From contig CAKZLB010000039.1 in assembly GCA_937124965.1 (NCBI GenBank), positions 1 through 64,000 on the forward strand: a DNA stretch of 64,000 nt, read 5' to 3'. Below the pieces are notes generated by a model that saw only the letters and a list, made by a program, of their open reading frames with translations, had not been told where the DNA came from and searched no databases. The stretch comes from an uncultured Bacteroidota bacterium (GTDB lineage Bacteria > Bacteroidota > Bacteroidia > NS11-12g > UBA9320). A program made the position numbers and the translations under genes. How positions within the stretch are numbered: position 1 is the stretch's first letter; every line of letters begins with the position of its first letter. Below, one piece after another: positions 49,812-59,741 of the stretch.

Positions 49812-52688
49812 TCACTTCACAAACAGCGCTTTCTTCTTAACTTTCACCACCTTGCCAAGCTCTGCAAGTTTGTCGAGGTCAACCTTTTTTAAGTTTCCTG
49901 AAACGCTAATAACTTTTGGTCGGTTTATTAGGTAACGGTTATAAACAGCCAAAATGTCTTCAAAGGTCAAAGAGTCGTATAGTTGGTATTGCTCTTCCGT
50001 CATTAAATACAGCGGGCCATATCGCTCTGCAATCTCAACATAATACGAGATGTTCCTGAAGTTGGGATATCTTGCAGCAGCACTATTTTTCAGTCCATCG
50101 CGAATCATATCTATTCGTTCCGGTTTAACGGGCATACTGTCCAACAACGATAACATAACGGTTATCGCCTCATTGGTTTTGTCTGACTGACAACCGATAT
50201 ACCCGCTAAAAATTACTGGTTTATCGTCTTGATATCTGCCCGATAAATAACCATAACTGGAATATGCCAATGAACGGTATTCACGAATCTCTTGTAAAAT
50301 AATTCCTGAAAAACCGCCACCCATGTATTGATTAAACGCACTAAAATCGACTTTACTTTTTAGTGTATACCGATGAGGATCGGAAGCAATGGAAAAGTGA
50401 ACAGAACTTTGAACTGCTTTTTTATCGTGAGTTACATATACAATGGTTTTTGGATGTTCGATGCGCTTCCAATCTTTGAAAGGCACCTCTAAGTTATTGT
50501 CGGCCATCGGGAAGTATGTTGTCAATAAGCGTTTTACTTTTGCGGGTGATGTTGTTCCTGTAAAATGCCAGTGACCATTGTACGTTAGAGCCTTTTGATA
50601 TGCTGCCAATAATTCAGATACTTCCAGTTTTTTCAACTCCTTAAGCGTTGGTTTATCGATATAACTAGAACGATTGCCATAGATCGCGTATTTCGAAAGA
50701 GCATCTCCTACTGTTCCAGGGTCTTTGATCTCAAACTTGCGTTGTGATTTAGTGTCGTCATAGATTATTTTTAGTTTTTCCTTATCAAATGTTGGATTGT
50801 AAACTACCGAACTTATGAGCTTCAGAGACGCATCTAAGTTTCGTTCTATTCCCGTTAAATAGATGTTCATGGAGTTATCCCAACTACTGATACTATAGCT
50901 TAATCCAAGCTTACCTAACTCTAATTTTAACGAATCCAAAGAATGCGTGACTGTGTAGAAATAGTATGATAAACTTGTTGCAATTTCCAGATTCGGAATC
51001 GTGTCAGAACCTACCCGAAATGATATGTTTAATTTGAATATATCGTTTATGGGGTTGGCAACATGATACAAGGTGTTACTTCCATTCAACGCGATTTGAG
51101 TGATATCCTCAGTTGGGTTTATGAAACGAGGTTCTGGCTTCTCAACTTCCTGGGCTTCAAAGTTTTGTGCAAATGTTGACTTTAAATCTGTCTTTGCCGA
51201 AACTGGCTCATATCCAGGTTTTTCCAACGTTGTTTTCTTGGGGAATCCTGTTCCGGATCTCAGTGTAAAGTAGTTTTTGGAAAAATATTTGTTTGCCACG
51301 CGCTTCACATCTTCAAGAGTGATATTGTTTACTTTTTCACTATACTTCAAATAATCATCCCACGTTTCATTCGTACTAAAAAGTGAAGCGATACTATAAC
51401 CACGATACGAATGTTTTTCGTTTGATAATTCCTGCCCACGATAAAGTTCCGTCTTAACAACCTCCAGTAAATCTGGTGGTACATCACCTTTTTTTAGTTT
51501 ATCAATTTCATTCAGGACCAATTTTTCAGCTTTTTCAAACGATTGACCAATAAGCTTTGGAACAATAAAAAATAACACAGACCCATCCTCGTTCATCGAA
51601 TAATCAAACCCTCCTGCTTCCATCAGTTCTCCGTTTTGTACCAATTTGTCAATACTCCCTGTTGATGATGAATTGTACAACAAACCAAGAGCAACGGTGA
51701 GCGCTATCTGATCTTCGTGATTACTTGGAATCGTTTTATAACCAATTAGTCCAACCTTAATTGGTGTGTATTTTACTTTTACAACTTCATTTTTTGGAAT
51801 AACATAAGGAACAGGAGTAGCTCGGATAATATCTGGACCTTGATTCAGTTTGGTGAAGTAATTTTCAATGGATTCTTTTGCTTTTGACGTGTCAAAATTT
51901 CCACACAGCACAAGTGCCATATTATTTGACACATAATATTTATTGAAAAACGCATACATTCTGGTTAAAGATGGATTCTTTAAATGTTCCACTGTTCCCA
52001 GAGTCGACTGAGTGCCATACGGATGATTTTTGTAGAGGTTACTATTGACTGTTTCAAACAGTTTACTTTGAAGATTGTCCATAGAACGATTTTTTTCTTC
52101 ATACACAACTTCAAGCTCAGATTGAAACGAACGAAACACAGGATTAATAAACCGGTGGCTGTACAACTGTAACCATTTATCTAGTTGTTCTCCAGGAAAC
52201 GAATTGTGATAAACCGTCATATCAGCTGATGTAAATGCATTTACACCCGTTCCTCCGATTCCTTTTATTAAATTGTCAAATTCGTTTGGTAAACCGTATT
52301 CTGATGCTTTTAAACTTTGGTCATTAATTTGTAATTGGATTTTTTTACGCTCTTCTTCATCTTTTATCTGACCCAATTTGTCGTAAAGCATATTAATAGA
52401 ATCTAGATGCGGTTTCTCTTTTTCATAGTCGGTTGTGCCTAATTCGTTTGTGCCTTTAAACAAAAGATGTTCTAAGTAATGCGCAATTCCAGTCGCATCG
52501 GCTGGGTCGTCTTTGCTTCCAGCTTTAACGACAACTGCACCAAACACATCGCTTGCGTTTTGGTCGTAGTTTAAGTAAACCGTTAAACCGTTATCAAGGG
52601 TGTACGTTTCAACGTGTAAAGAAGCTTGTTGAGCAAATAGATGAATCGAAGAGCAAAGTAGAAATGTAAAGCTGAGAAGAATGCGCAT
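49812..52688 (-). CDS. M16 family zinc metallopeptidase (pitrilysin-like), exported
   Basis: A 958-residue protein with a signal peptide (about 1-19). The N-terminal domain has the inverted zinc motif H70YLEH74 (IAHYLEHLLFKGTNE) and a distal Glu in the helix after it. The C-terminal half is the usual inactive M16 repeat (residues about 550-900, with the R-Y/GY-type motif GGGFSGIILQEIREYRSLAY). Such large fused proteins degrade peptides in the periplasm. It is divergent from a DUF4349 lipoprotein gene; about 78 bp between them would hold both promoters. Confidence 0.9.
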   Translation of the reverse strand: MRILLSFTFLLCSSIHLFAQQASLHVETYTLDNGLTVYLNYDQNASDVFGAVVVKAGSKDDPADATGIAHYLEHLLFKGTNELGTTDYEKEKPHLDSINMLYDKLGQIKDEEERKKIQLQINDQSLKASEYGLPNEFDNLIKGIGGTGVNAFTSADMTVYHNSFPGEQLDKWLQLYSHRFINPVFRSFQSELEVVYEEKNRSMDNLQSKLFETVNSNLYKNHPYGTQSTLGTVEHLKNPSLTRMYAFFNKYYVSNNMALVLCGNFDTSKAKESIENYFTKLNQGPDIIRATPVPYVIPKNEVVKVKYTPIKVGLIGYKTIPSNHEDQIALTVALGLLYNSSSTGSIDKLVQNGELMEAGGFDYSMNEDGSVLFFIVPKLIGQSFEKAEKLVLNEIDKLKKGDVPPDLLEVVKTELYRGQELSNEKHSYRGYSIASLFSTNETWDDYLKYSEKVNNITLEDVKRVANKYFSKNYFTLRSGTGFPKKTTLEKPGYEPVSAKTDLKSTFAQNFEAQEVEKPEPRFINPTEDITQIALNGSNTLYHVANPINDIFKLNISFRVGSDTIPNLEIATSLSYYFYTVTHSLDSLKLELGKLGLSYSISSWDNSMNIYLTGIERNLDASLKLISSVVYNPTFDKEKLKIIYDDTKSQRKFEIKDPGTVGDALSKYAIYGNRSSYIDKPTLKELKKLEVSELLAAYQKALTYNGHWHFTGTTSPAKVKRLLTTYFPMADNNLEVPFKDWKRIEHPKTIVYVTHDKKAVQSSVHFSIASDPHRYTLKSKVDFSAFNQYMGGGFSGIILQEIREYRSLAYSSYGYLSGRYQDDKPVIFSGYIGCQSDKTNEAITVMLSLLDSMPVKPERIDMIRDGLKNSAAARYPNFRNISYYVEIAERYGPLYLMTEEQYQLYDSLTFEDILAVYNRYLINRPKVISVSGNLKKVDLDKLAELGKVVKVKKKALFVK

Positions 52689-52766
52689 CTGTGTTGATTT
52701 ATATGTAGTTTGTAAAAATAATCAAATTAACAATTTACTTTTATCCCCTAAATCGTATCAAATCGT

Positions 52767-53714
52767 ATGAAAAGCTTAAACAATATCCTCAGTTTTATTT
52801 TTATTGGATTAATTATCACATCCTGTGAGTCGAATAGTGAAATGCTCGAAAGTGATGCGGGAAGCTTTAAAGAAGAATACGCTGAGCAGGAGTATGCTTC
52901 TGAAAGCATGGATGAAGATTTAGGCACTAGCTCAGATAATGTTGCCGTTGGATATAAAGCATCAGTTAAAGCAAATGGATCAACATCAGGTTTAACAAAA
53001 ACCTACAACGATTCTAAGACTGAACCAGAAACGCGTTCAAAAGCGGATAAAATTATAAAACGAGGGAATCTTGGGGTTGAGGTGAAGGATTATCATAAAG
53101 ACAAACACTACTTCGAGGATATTATCCGAAAATACGATGCCTACAAGTCGAATGAAAACGAACGCACCGAGTCTAATCGGATATCAAACACCATAGAAAT
53201 ACGATTATCGAGCAAACATTTTGATAACTTTATGGATGAAATAGCTAAAGGTGAAGGCATCATAAATATTGATTACAAACGCACTTCGGCAACGGATGTT
53301 GGAGAAGAATATACAGATTTACAAACACGCATTGCAACCAAAAAGGAAGTGGAAAAACGATACATCGAAATTCTTAGAAAAGCTAAAACGATTCCAGACA
53401 TTCTGCAAGTTGAAAACCAAATCCGGGTAATTCGAGAAGAAATTGAATCGAAAGAAGGGCGATTGCGTTTCCTTAAAGATCGGATCTCATACAGTACAAT
53501 CACTCTATATATTTACGAACAGTTAGAGTACAATGCACCTCCAACTGATAAGCCAAGTTTTTGGGGCAAACTCGGAAATGCCTTATTAGGTGGTTGGAAC
53601 GGTATTTTAGCAATCATTTTAGTAATTGTTAGAATTTGGCCTTTTGTACTTTTAATTGTTGGTGGCATCATACTTTATCGCAAACGGTTATTGTTCTTTA
53701 AAAAACGCTCATAA
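52767..53714 (+). CDS. DUF4349 family lipoprotein
   Basis: A 315-residue protein with a lipobox (LIITSCESNS, Cys20). An acidic/Ser-rich linker (about 25-90) is followed by the DUF4349 domain (about 95-280) with KRGNLGVEVKDYHKD, ISNTIEIRLSSKHFDNFMDE, a long coiled-coil with EENQIRVIREEIESKEGRL-like pattern, and ITLYIYEQ. The C-terminal membrane helix (about 272-300) has a basic end (YRKRLLFFKKRS). Function is unknown; found in many Bacteroidota and Firmicutes. Confidence 0.85.
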   Translation: MKSLNNILSFIFIGLIITSCESNSEMLESDAGSFKEEYAEQEYASESMDEDLGTSSDNVAVGYKASVKANGSTSGLTKTYNDSKTEPETRSKADKIIKRGNLGVEVKDYHKDKHYFEDIIRKYDAYKSNENERTESNRISNTIEIRLSSKHFDNFMDEIAKGEGIINIDYKRTSATDVGEEYTDLQTRIATKKEVEKRYIEILRKAKTIPDILQVENQIRVIREEIESKEGRLRFLKDRISYSTITLYIYEQLEYNAPPTDKPSFWGKLGNALLGGWNGILAIILVIVRIWPFVLLIVGGIILYRKRLLFFKKRS

Positions 53715-53781
53715 GATTACCTCGGCAAAGTCGAGAGTATTACTTGTGAAGTTCTATTTTTGTTGCACTTAAAAGAGTTTG

Positions 53782-55299
53782 ATGAGCAACTACGAGGAAT
53801 TTCTGTCACATATTGAAAAAGGATATACGTTTAAAGGCGATAGTGTCCTTCTAGGAACGAGCATGTTGGACGGTGGAGCCATACAAAACACTCCAGTCAA
53901 GGCGCCATTAAAAACGTTTAATCGCCATGGACTAATTGCAGGTGCAACAGGAACGGGTAAAACCAAAACGCTACAAAATTTAGCAGAACGACTTTCCGAA
54001 AAAGGTGTGCCTGTTTTGTTAATGGATATCAAAGGGGACTTAAGTGGATTAACTCAAAAAGGTAATGGACATCCAAAAATTGATGAACGTCATGAGCTAA
54101 TCGGACAAGATTGGGTTCCGCGTGCATATCCTACAGAACTATTGACGATCAGTGAGCAAGAAGGTGTTCGAATGCGTGCAACCATCAGCGAGTTTGGTCC
54201 TGTATTACTCTCTAAAATTCTTGGTCTAAATGATACGCAAGGAGGAATTGTTAGCATCGTTTTTAAGTATTGCGATGATCATGCGCTTCCGCTATTAGAT
54301 ATAAAAGACTTTAGAAAAGTACTTCAATATATCAGCAATGAAGGTAAAGAAGAAATAGAGAAGGATTACGGGTTAGTGAGCTCGAGTTCGGTGGGAGCGA
54401 TAATGCGAAAACTGCTCGAAATAGAAGAACAAGGAGCTGATGTTTTTTTTGGAGAAAAAAGCTTCGACGTTGACGATTTGATGCGTTTGGATGAAAACGG
54501 ATTTGGATATATCAATATTCTTCGACTTGACGATATCCAATCAAAACCAAAACTATTCAGCACATTTATGCTGTGTTTGTTGGCTGAAATTTATGAGCAC
54601 TTACCAGAGCAAGGCGATAAAGACAGACCTGAATTGGTAATATTCATTGATGAAGCACATTTGATTTTTGATGAAGCTAGTGATGCGTTGATGGATCAAA
54701 TTGAAACCATTGTTAAGTTAATTCGGTCCAAAGGTGTTGGGTTGTTTTTCGTGACTCAAAATCCAACGGATGTGCCTGATGCGGTATTAAGTCAACTTGG
54801 GATGAAAATCCAGCACGCACTGCGTGCATTCACAGCAAAAGACCGCAAAGCAATTAAACTTACCGCTGAAAATTATCCTATCAGCACGTTTTATAAAACC
54901 GACGAGTTACTTACGAAACTTGGTATTGGAGAAGCAATTATCTCAGTACTAAACGAAAAAGGTATTCCTACACCTTTGGTGCATACCTTACTCACGGCAC
55001 CATCATCAAGAATGGATGTTATCTCATCTGATGAAAAAGAAGATGTTTTGGCAAAATCAAAACTCCTTAAGAAATATAGTCAGGATATTGATCGAGATAG
55101 CGCCTATGAAATGTTGAGTGAAAAACTCGAAAAAATGGAGGAGCAAGAAGAGAAAGAACAGCATGAAGCAGGGAGAAAAACTTCGAGAGCTCGAAAGCGT
55201 CCAGAGAAGTCAACCTTTGAGAAAATTGCAAGTCATTCTCTTACAAAAACCATATTTAGAGAGTTAACAAGAGGACTTCTTGGCATTCTAAAAAAATAA
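53782..55299 (+). CDS. HerA-like helicase/ATPase (DUF853 family)
   Basis: A 505-residue protein started at the ATG (a TTG one codon before is the alternative). Walker A GATGTGKT at about residues 54-61, Walker B LVIFIDEAHL near 288, and the sensor segment FFVTQNPTDVPDAVLSQLG fit the HerA/FtsK-type family with DUF853. The C-terminal 80 residues are charged and coiled. Such proteins are hexameric ATPases; the bacterial DUF853 members have no firm role. A TATTTTTG promoter element lies at 53755-53762. Confidence 0.85.
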   Translation: MSNYEEFLSHIEKGYTFKGDSVLLGTSMLDGGAIQNTPVKAPLKTFNRHGLIAGATGTGKTKTLQNLAERLSEKGVPVLLMDIKGDLSGLTQKGNGHPKIDERHELIGQDWVPRAYPTELLTISEQEGVRMRATISEFGPVLLSKILGLNDTQGGIVSIVFKYCDDHALPLLDIKDFRKVLQYISNEGKEEIEKDYGLVSSSSVGAIMRKLLEIEEQGADVFFGEKSFDVDDLMRLDENGFGYINILRLDDIQSKPKLFSTFMLCLLAEIYEHLPEQGDKDRPELVIFIDEAHLIFDEASDALMDQIETIVKLIRSKGVGLFFVTQNPTDVPDAVLSQLGMKIQHALRAFTAKDRKAIKLTAENYPISTFYKTDELLTKLGIGEAIISVLNEKGIPTPLVHTLLTAPSSRMDVISSDEKEDVLAKSKLLKKYSQDIDRDSAYEMLSEKLEKMEEQEEKEQHEAGRKTSRARKRPEKSTFEKIASHSLTKTIFRELTRGLLGILKK

Positions 55300-55339
55300 C
55301 CTACCTACCACTAGGTATGCACTATTGACTTCGAAGTAT

Positions 55340-55366
55340 TTTTAGGTAATATTTGATTACCTAAAA
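55340..55366. promoter_or_regulatory. Perfect 11-bp inverted repeat upstream of the barrel protein gene
   Basis: TTTTAGGTAAT and ATTACCTAAAA form perfect arms separated by ATTTG. The repeat ends 8 bp before the ATG at 55375 and overlaps the expected -7 region. A shorter related palindrome (TACCTACCACTAGGTA) stands about 35 bp upstream. It may be an operator or, less likely, a terminator of the ATPase gene. Confidence 0.5.
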
Positions 55367-55374
55367 TAAAAACG

Positions 55375-56130
55375 ATGTCACTAATCACCAAGTTTACCCT
55401 TGCAGTTTGCTGTATTTTACAAGCTAGTTTGTCATTTGCTCAACTCGATGAATTCTATGAAAAAAAGAATGGAAAGAACCGAGTTTGGGATGTAAATATC
55501 CATAGACTTACTTATAACGTTAGCAATAACGCAGCACTAGGTTTTAATGGTTCGTTGAATAGTATTTTTCTTCGAATAAAAGTCGATAACACTGGAAAAG
55601 GTGAGGGTCATACATTATACCAAAACGATTTAATGGAAGATGCTATTGGAATAATCGCAGGAGGATTTTTAGGGAATAATGGATTTAGTGCAGACGGAGG
55701 ACCAATGACCAATTTCTTATTGGGCGATTATACACGCACATGGAACATCAACGACGATGATCAAATGACTGTTTCTGTTGGATTTAACTTAGCAGATCGT
55801 TTCTTTTATGTTGGCGAACGCGACACGTCTTGGCAAGGCTTATACGGCTTCGGTTTATCTGCTGGGCCTGCTGTACAACTCGATTATGCTTTAAACAATA
55901 AGATAGCTTTTCGACTGATGACCTATGGTTCTCAAATTTTCCTTAGAGATTCGAAATATGCAGACGACCGAGTGGAGAAAAGAGTAAAACCATTGGTGAT
56001 TTGTTTAATGCCAGAAATACTCAGCAGCACAGGATTCTACCTTGGCTATGATTTTAAGAAACCATTGACATCTATCGAGTTACCAGGAGGAATGAGTCGT
56101 TCCGCTCTCCGATTGGGTTATCGGTTTTAA
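55375..56130 (+). CDS. Hypothetical outer-membrane barrel protein
   Basis: A 251-residue protein with a signal peptide (about 1-22, LSFAQ) and amphipathic strands to a terminal Phe (MSRSALRLGYRF), as in outer-membrane barrels. Gly- and Asn-rich turns (GGFLGNNGFSADGGP) are also seen. No specific family was recognised. An inverted repeat at 55340-55366 almost touches the start codon and may regulate it. It is convergent with thymidine kinase. Confidence 0.65.
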   Translation: MSLITKFTLAVCCILQASLSFAQLDEFYEKKNGKNRVWDVNIHRLTYNVSNNAALGFNGSLNSIFLRIKVDNTGKGEGHTLYQNDLMEDAIGIIAGGFLGNNGFSADGGPMTNFLLGDYTRTWNINDDDQMTVSVGFNLADRFFYVGERDTSWQGLYGFGLSAGPAVQLDYALNNKIAFRLMTYGSQIFLRDSKYADDRVEKRVKPLVICLMPEILSSTGFYLGYDFKKPLTSIELPGGMSRSALRLGYRF

Positions 56131-56136
56131 GCTGAT

Positions 56137-56730
56137 TTACAAATCCATTTTTAACTGCTCACGAATGATCGCCATTCCTTCATTGAAACAGGTTCTGCAG
56201 CGCGCTTCGTAAAGTTCTTTTTCGCCTAGTTCAACGGTTTGGTCGTTGTCGATTTTCTTAAAAGTGTAACCAGCAACACCGCCGCATTTCATGCAAATGG
56301 CTTGAACTTTAGTAACGTATTCTGAAATCGAGAGCAGAGTCGGCATGGGGCCAAAAGGTTTTCCTTTAAAGTCCATGTCAAGTCCAGCAACAATCACACG
56401 AATCTTCTTTTCTGCAAGTTTGTTACAGACTTCTGGTAGACCATGATCGAAAAATTGAGCTTCATCTATACCAACAACTTCAGCATTTCCTATGTGTTGC
56501 AGTATGTGGCTTGATGACTCAACGGGTATGGAATTGATGCTGTTTGCATTATGAGAAACCACATGTTCATCGTGGTAACGTACATCAATTGAAGGTTTGA
56601 AAATAACCACTTTTTGATTGGCGATATTAGCTCTGTTTATTCGTCGTATGAGTTCTTCCGTTTTACCAGAGAACATGCTTCCACATATTACCTCAATCCA
56701 ACCTTTTTCAACACGTGGTTCAACAAACAT
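56137..56730 (-). CDS. tdk: Thymidine kinase (type II)
   Basis: A 197-residue enzyme of nucleotide salvage that phosphorylates thymidine with ATP. The P-loop [14 protein letters not shown] is at 17-30; the Walker B DEAQFFD region is at about 93-99; the lasso with YTFKKID and the zinc Cys pairs CMKCGG and CRTCF are present. Length and order agree with the usual bacterial enzyme. Single gene, ending 6 bp from the convergent barrel gene stop. Confidence 0.93.
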   Translation of the reverse strand: MFVEPRVEKGWIEVICGSMFSGKTEELIRRINRANIANQKVVIFKPSIDVRYHDEHVVSHNANSINSIPVESSSHILQHIGNAEVVGIDEAQFFDHGLPEVCNKLAEKKIRVIVAGLDMDFKGKPFGPMPTLLSISEYVTKVQAICMKCGGVAGYTFKKIDNDQTVELGEKELYEARCRTCFNEGMAIIREQLKMDL

Positions 56731-56850
56731 TTAATGATTCTTAATGCTAGAAAACAAAGGTAAGCGGATAAAATTTCTTTTGTGTCAAATAGACTGTTCT
56801 AAAATTAATTGACGTGAATAACGTTATACTTTTCAAGAGAGGATAACCTC

Positions 56851-56858
56851 TATTTTTG
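56851..56858 (+). promoter_or_regulatory. -7 element TATTTTTG
   Basis: An exact TAnnTTTG match 20 bp before the ATG at 56878, giving a leader of about 15 bases for the following gene. Confidence 0.5.
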
Positions 56859-56877
56859 TCAATAACATCTGGATACT

Positions 56878-57666
56878 ATGACGCGAGAAGAGATACATAA
56901 CGAAATTGGAAATGTTCTGAAACTGATTGAAATTAACAACAATCGAATGGTGTTGAACGATACAGAATTTGATATGGATTTAGAGTTAATGAAGTCCCAT
57001 ATCATACGCCTTTATGGGCTTCATGATCAATTGTCTATCTCTGAAACACAGGAAGTAGAAGAAGCTAAGCCTGTAAAACCCGCGGAACCTCAAGTTATTA
57101 AGGCAACACCAAAACCACGTCCCAGAACTCGAACAGTGGTTGAATCAAAACCTGAAAAGAGGGCAGAAGAAACAAAGGCTGAACCAATGGTAAATCCTGA
57201 ACCTACTCCACCTGCACCAAAACCAGTTGTAAAGATTGTAGAAGATCCAATTCCTGAACCTGTAAAAGAAACAACTCCTGAACCAGTTGTTGAAAAGCCA
57301 AAAGCAGTTGAAAAACCTCCAGTTGTTATAGAAAAGAAGCTGCCTAAACCTCCGGTAAAAAAGGTGGAAACCAAAAAAACTACGTCAACCACAAGTGGAG
57401 ACTTATACGAACGACTAAAAAATTCTAAGTTAGATTCAATTAAAAAAGGAATTAGTATTAGTAAACGTTATGAGCTTCAAAATGAGTTGTTTGCAAACGA
57501 CCCTGAAGTATATAACGAAACCATTAAATCGCTTGACAGTCAGGACAATTTAGAAATGGCTCTCGATTATTTTGAATCAACTTTAATGGTTCATCATCAG
57601 TGGGAGGAGGAAGATCCGTTAGTTGAAGAACTTAAAACGTTAATATTACGTCGATATACGGTCTAA
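56878..57666 (+). CDS. Hypothetical cytoplasmic protein with Pro/Glu/Lys-rich linker
   Basis: A 262-residue protein. The N-terminal helical part (about 1-55: MTREEIHNEIGNVLKLIEIN) is followed by a long P/E/K/V-rich low-complexity linker (about 62-172). A conserved helical C-terminal module follows (about 175-262: SKLDSIKKGISISKRYELQNELF), of a type seen at the end of many Bacteroidota hypothetical proteins. No signal peptide. It lies 17 bp before comEC and may share its transcript. Function unknown. Confidence 0.65.
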   Translation: MTREEIHNEIGNVLKLIEINNNRMVLNDTEFDMDLELMKSHIIRLYGLHDQLSISETQEVEEAKPVKPAEPQVIKATPKPRPRTRTVVESKPEKRAEETKAEPMVNPEPTPPAPKPVVKIVEDPIPEPVKETTPEPVVEKPKAVEKPPVVIEKKLPKPPVKKVETKKTTSTTSGDLYERLKNSKLDSIKKGISISKRYELQNELFANDPEVYNETIKSLDSQDNLEMALDYFESTLMVHHQWEEEDPLVEELKTLILRRYTV

Positions 57667-57683
57667 AGCCGTAATTCGACTTA

Positions 57684-59741
57684 ATGAAACCAAACTATTT
57701 TCTCAAAAAGGCACCTTTCGTGCGCCTCATTCTTCCAGTGATCATTGGAATCAGTCTCGCTTTCTGGTTTAATCAGTGGCATTGGTTTGTCTTTGCATTC
57801 ATCGCACTTTCCTTAATAATAACAGGTGTTTATTGGTTTCTTCTAAAATCTCAACGAAAGTTTCAATATGATGTAGTTTTCGGATTTTTCCTCCTTCTTC
57901 AGCTTGCTTCACTTTCATACACTGTCGCTTATTTTTCCTTTGATAAAAACCGAGAGAACTACCTTGGAGATATTGATTCATCATCGTACTGCTTTCAAAT
58001 TAAAAACCAACCTGTTTTAAAAGGTCAATATTTTAAATGCGTTGGTACAGCACTATGTGCTTGGGATACCTCTTGGGTTGGCGTGCAAGGAAACGTTTTA
58101 CTGTTTATAGAACTAAGTGAAACGCTCCCACAGTATGGAGATATACTAACGGTTGAAAGTAAAATCGAAGAGATATCACCACCTAAAAACCCTCAAGATT
58201 TTAACTATAAGAGATTCTTGAAGTATAAGAATATTAATTATCAAGGGTTTGTGAGAATAGGCAAATGGAGTCTCGTTAAACGTGATCAAGGAAGCAAACT
58301 GATGAAGAAAGTTCATTCAGTTGCTCATAATGTTGAGGACAGATTGTTTACGTTTATACAAAATGATGCGGATCGAGGTATTGTGGCGGCGCTCATTTTA
58401 GGGAACAAATCATGGCTTGACCCCGAACTGTTGGGAGATTTTTCGAATACTGGAACAATGCATATTCTTGCGGTTAGCGGTTTGCATGTTGGTATTATTT
58501 ATCTTCTATTAACGTCAGTTTTAGCGAAGCTTTTTCCTCGCTCTTGGAGCGTGATTAAACTAATCATTTTGCTACTTTTACTTTGGCTTTTTGCACTGCT
58601 AACTGGTTTTTCACCATCGGTCTCAAGAGCTTGTTTTATGTTAAGTGTTGTTGCCATTGGCGAATCATTTCAACGAAAAGTTAGCGTCTACAATACACTC
58701 GCCTTTTCAGCATTTTGCCTATTGCTTTGGAACCCGAAGAACCTGATGCAAGTTGGCTTTCAGTTTTCGTATTTAGCGGTTTTAGGTATAGTAACGCTAC
58801 AAAAGCCATTGCGAAATTTGTTCTCAACATCTTCCTGGCTAGTGGATAAGATTTTAAGTCTCGCTGCTGTTTCATGTGCCGCGCAAATCGCTACGTTACC
58901 ATTAGCATTATTTTATTTCGGACAATTTCCTGTTTACTTTTTAGTGTCTAATTTAATCGTTGTACCACTGGTCGCAATTGTCGTTTACGGATGTATCTGT
59001 TTACTAATTATTAGTTGGTGGACTGTTTTGGCTAAACTTGTTGCAAGCCTTATCACGGCATATTTATGGTTTATGCGTTCGACAGTTGATGTTGTTAGCA
59101 ATTTGCCACATTCCCTAATTGATTCAATACATATTAGTTTCTTCGAAATGTGCGGAATTATTATCCTAATACTCTTTATTAGTGATTTCCTAATTCGCAA
59201 AAAAATACGTTCGTTATCGATGAGTATACTGAGTGCAATAGTCATTTTTACAAGTCAAAGCATCCGAAAAACGCACATTGCTCAAACTTCATCCATATAC
59301 TTTTTAGATCTCGATAAACATTCTCGGTTGTTTTGTCGAAATGGAAGCGAGATAGTTCATTTCTATTCAGATTCTAACGAATATAGCCTTGGAAGTTATA
59401 GTGTAGAACCATTTCTAACATCGTTGAATATCTCAAAATCTAACGGTAACCCATTGTGGACTTTTGACGATTCAACAATCGCTAGTTTGAAGTTCAAGCA
59501 AAAAACCATAAGAATTGTTAATCAAGAAAATGTGAGACAGTTTAATGAAGATAGTAGTTTTTCGGACGTGTTGTGGGTTCAAAATATGAATCATCTTGTG
59601 TTTGATGAAATAGTTCATCGTACAAACCTCGTTTATCTTGATAGCCGTTTAAAATGGGATGAATCAACCAAATTGAAACAGTGGTGTTTTGAAAATAACT
59701 TAGAAGTCAGAGATGGCTATTATGAAATGCTTATAAACTGA
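57684..59741 (+). CDS. comEC: ComEC/Rec2 family DNA-uptake membrane protein
   Basis: A 685-residue polytopic protein with N-terminal helices and a DUF4131-like OB segment (about 1-215). The Competence domain is at about 225-500: LILGNKSWLDPELLGDFSNTG, then HILAVSGLHVGIIYL and FSPSVSRACFML are the family hallmarks. The C-terminal region is short and beta-rich; it lacks the HxHxDH motif of the metallo-beta-lactamase domain seen in larger ComEC proteins. It forms the inner-membrane channel for transport of single-stranded DNA. It overlaps the convergent lipoprotein gene by 11 bp. Confidence 0.88.
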   Translation: MKPNYFLKKAPFVRLILPVIIGISLAFWFNQWHWFVFAFIALSLIITGVYWFLLKSQRKFQYDVVFGFFLLLQLASLSYTVAYFSFDKNRENYLGDIDSSSYCFQIKNQPVLKGQYFKCVGTALCAWDTSWVGVQGNVLLFIELSETLPQYGDILTVESKIEEISPPKNPQDFNYKRFLKYKNINYQGFVRIGKWSLVKRDQGSKLMKKVHSVAHNVEDRLFTFIQNDADRGIVAALILGNKSWLDPELLGDFSNTGTMHILAVSGLHVGIIYLLLTSVLAKLFPRSWSVIKLIILLLLLWLFALLTGFSPSVSRACFMLSVVAIGESFQRKVSVYNTLAFSAFCLLLWNPKNLMQVGFQFSYLAVLGIVTLQKPLRNLFSTSSWLVDKILSLAAVSCAAQIATLPLALFYFGQFPVYFLVSNLIVVPLVAIVVYGCICLLIISWWTVLAKLVASLITAYLWFMRSTVDVVSNLPHSLIDSIHISFFEMCGIIILILFISDFLIRKKIRSLSMSILSAIVIFTSQSIRKTHIAQTSSIYFLDLDKHSRLFCRNGSEIVHFYSDSNEYSLGSYSVEPFLTSLNISKSNGNPLWTFDDSTIASLKFKQKTIRIVNQENVRQFNEDSSFSDVLWVQNMNHLVFDEIVHRTNLVYLDSRLKWDESTKLKQWCFENNLEVRDGYYEMLIN

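Noticed and set aside
57684-59741. Frameshifted or truncated ComEC
   Set aside because: It ends without the beta-lactamase domain, but shorter versions are common in Bacteroidota and the frame is intact.
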